A model generated the notes under the pieces. The model saw nothing but the letters and a program-made list of their open reading frames with translations. It was not told where the DNA came from and did no database searches. Shown here piece after piece: positions 5,361 to 5,846 of a DNA stretch of 5,846 bases. Positions within the stretch are counted from its first letter, which is position 1. The number at the start of each line of letters is the position of its first letter. Location: NCBI GenBank assembly GCA_020029455.1, contig JAIBJH010000174.1, positions 1-5,846 of the forward strand. The letters run 5' to 3'. The position numbers were made by a program, and so were the translations under genes. The stretch comes from Hyphomicrobiales bacterium. GTDB lineage: Bacteria > Pseudomonadota > Alphaproteobacteria > Rhizobiales > Aestuariivirgaceae.

Positions 5361-5846
5361 CTACTCCACCGTCACGGATTTGGCGAGGTTCCTCGGCTGG
5401 TCCACATCCGTGCCCATGACGACGGCGGCGTGATAAGCCAGAAGCTGCACCGGCAGGGCATAGACCATCGGATCGATGAAGGGATGCACCGTCGGCATCG
5501 GGATGGTGCGGAAGGTTTTCGAGGCATTGTGCTTCGCGCCTTCTTTATCGGTGATCAGCACGATCTTGCCGCCGCGCGCCGCCACCTCTTCCATGCTTGA
5601 GATGGATTTTTCGTAGAGATCATCGCGCGGAGCGAGCACCAGCACCGGCACATTCTCGTCAATGAGCGCGATGGGGCCGTGCTTCAATTCACCGGAAGCA
5701 TAGCCTTCGGCATGGATGTAGGAAATCTCCTTGAGCTTGAGCGCGCCTTCCAGTGCGATCGGGAACATGATGCCGCGGCCGAGGAACAGCACGTCCCGCG
5801 CTCCCGCCACTTCCTTTGCCACTTCAGCGATATGCTTTTCGTGCTT
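5361..5846 (-). CDS. glmS: Glutamine--fructose-6-phosphate aminotransferase (isomerizing), 3' part (partial)
   Basis: These are the last 161 residues of GlmS, which makes glucosamine-6-phosphate from fructose-6-phosphate and glutamine, the entry step to peptidoglycan and lipopolysaccharide amino sugars. The frame runs off the right edge; a GTG near 5822 is an internal valine, not a start. The visible part is the second SIS (sugar isomerase) domain: FLGRGIMFPIALEGALKLKE, then ISYIHAEGYASGELKHGP with the conserved catalytic-region Glu and His residues, then GTDVDQPRNLAKSVTVE, the near-invariant C-terminus whose Lys belongs to the active site. The stop TAG is intact. About three quarters of the gene, including the N-terminal glutaminase domain with its Cys nucleophile, lies outside the window. 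It is transcribed toward hspQ. Confidence 0.97.
   Translation of the reverse strand, partial: KHEKHIAEVAKEVAGARDVLFLGRGIMFPIALEGALKLKEISYIHAEGYASGELKHGPIALIDENVPVLVLAPRDDLYEKSISSMEEVAARGGKIVLITDKEGAKHNASKTFRTIPMPTVHPFIDPMVYALPVQLLAYHAAVVMGTDVDQPRNLAKSVTVE

Overview
The window looks like ordinary core chromosome from an alphaproteobacterium, most likely of the Hyphomicrobiales (Rhizobiales). Three things point there: the gene order trpC-moaC-moeA-lexA, a LexA of the long alphaproteobacterial type, and a GAAC-N7-GAAC direct repeat upstream of lexA, which is the alphaproteobacterial SOS box. Base composition is GC-rich throughout and no part stands out as transferred. The genus cannot be fixed from the sequence alone.

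Layout: positions 2-403 hold the 3' end of trpC (tryptophan synthesis). It overlaps moaC (400-870) by four bases, and moeA (875-2077) follows four bases later; moaC and moeA make the molybdenum cofactor. After a 113-bp gap containing the SOS operator comes lexA (2191-2898), the self-cleaving repressor of the DNA damage response. A 168-bp gap follows, with a 72-bp palindromic repeat (2914-2985) and a good sigma-70-type promoter (3007-3035). Next are a YibF-like glutathione S-transferase (3067-3675) and, one base later, a UbiH/UbiF-family FAD hydroxylase (3677-4858). hspQ, a small heat-shock/protease-adaptor protein (4900-5238), lies 41 bp further on. All of these are on the + strand. The window closes with the 3' quarter of glmS on the - strand (5361-5846), convergent with hspQ. 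The two are separated by a second palindromic element of about 105 bp (5248-5352).

Transcription units inferred: (i) trpC-moaC-moeA, tightly packed; (ii) lexA, with its own autoregulated promoter; (iii) the GST gene, the hydroxylase and possibly hspQ, from the promoter at 3007-3035; (iv) glmS from the other side. No RNA gene, CRISPR array, transposase or phage gene was seen, and no intergenic stretch exceeds 300 bases.

I did not find an undescribed system. The points most worth a second look are the SOS operator with a possible second half-conserved site, the two unrelated palindromic repeats, and the close coupling of a GST-like gene to a quinone-hydroxylase-type gene.
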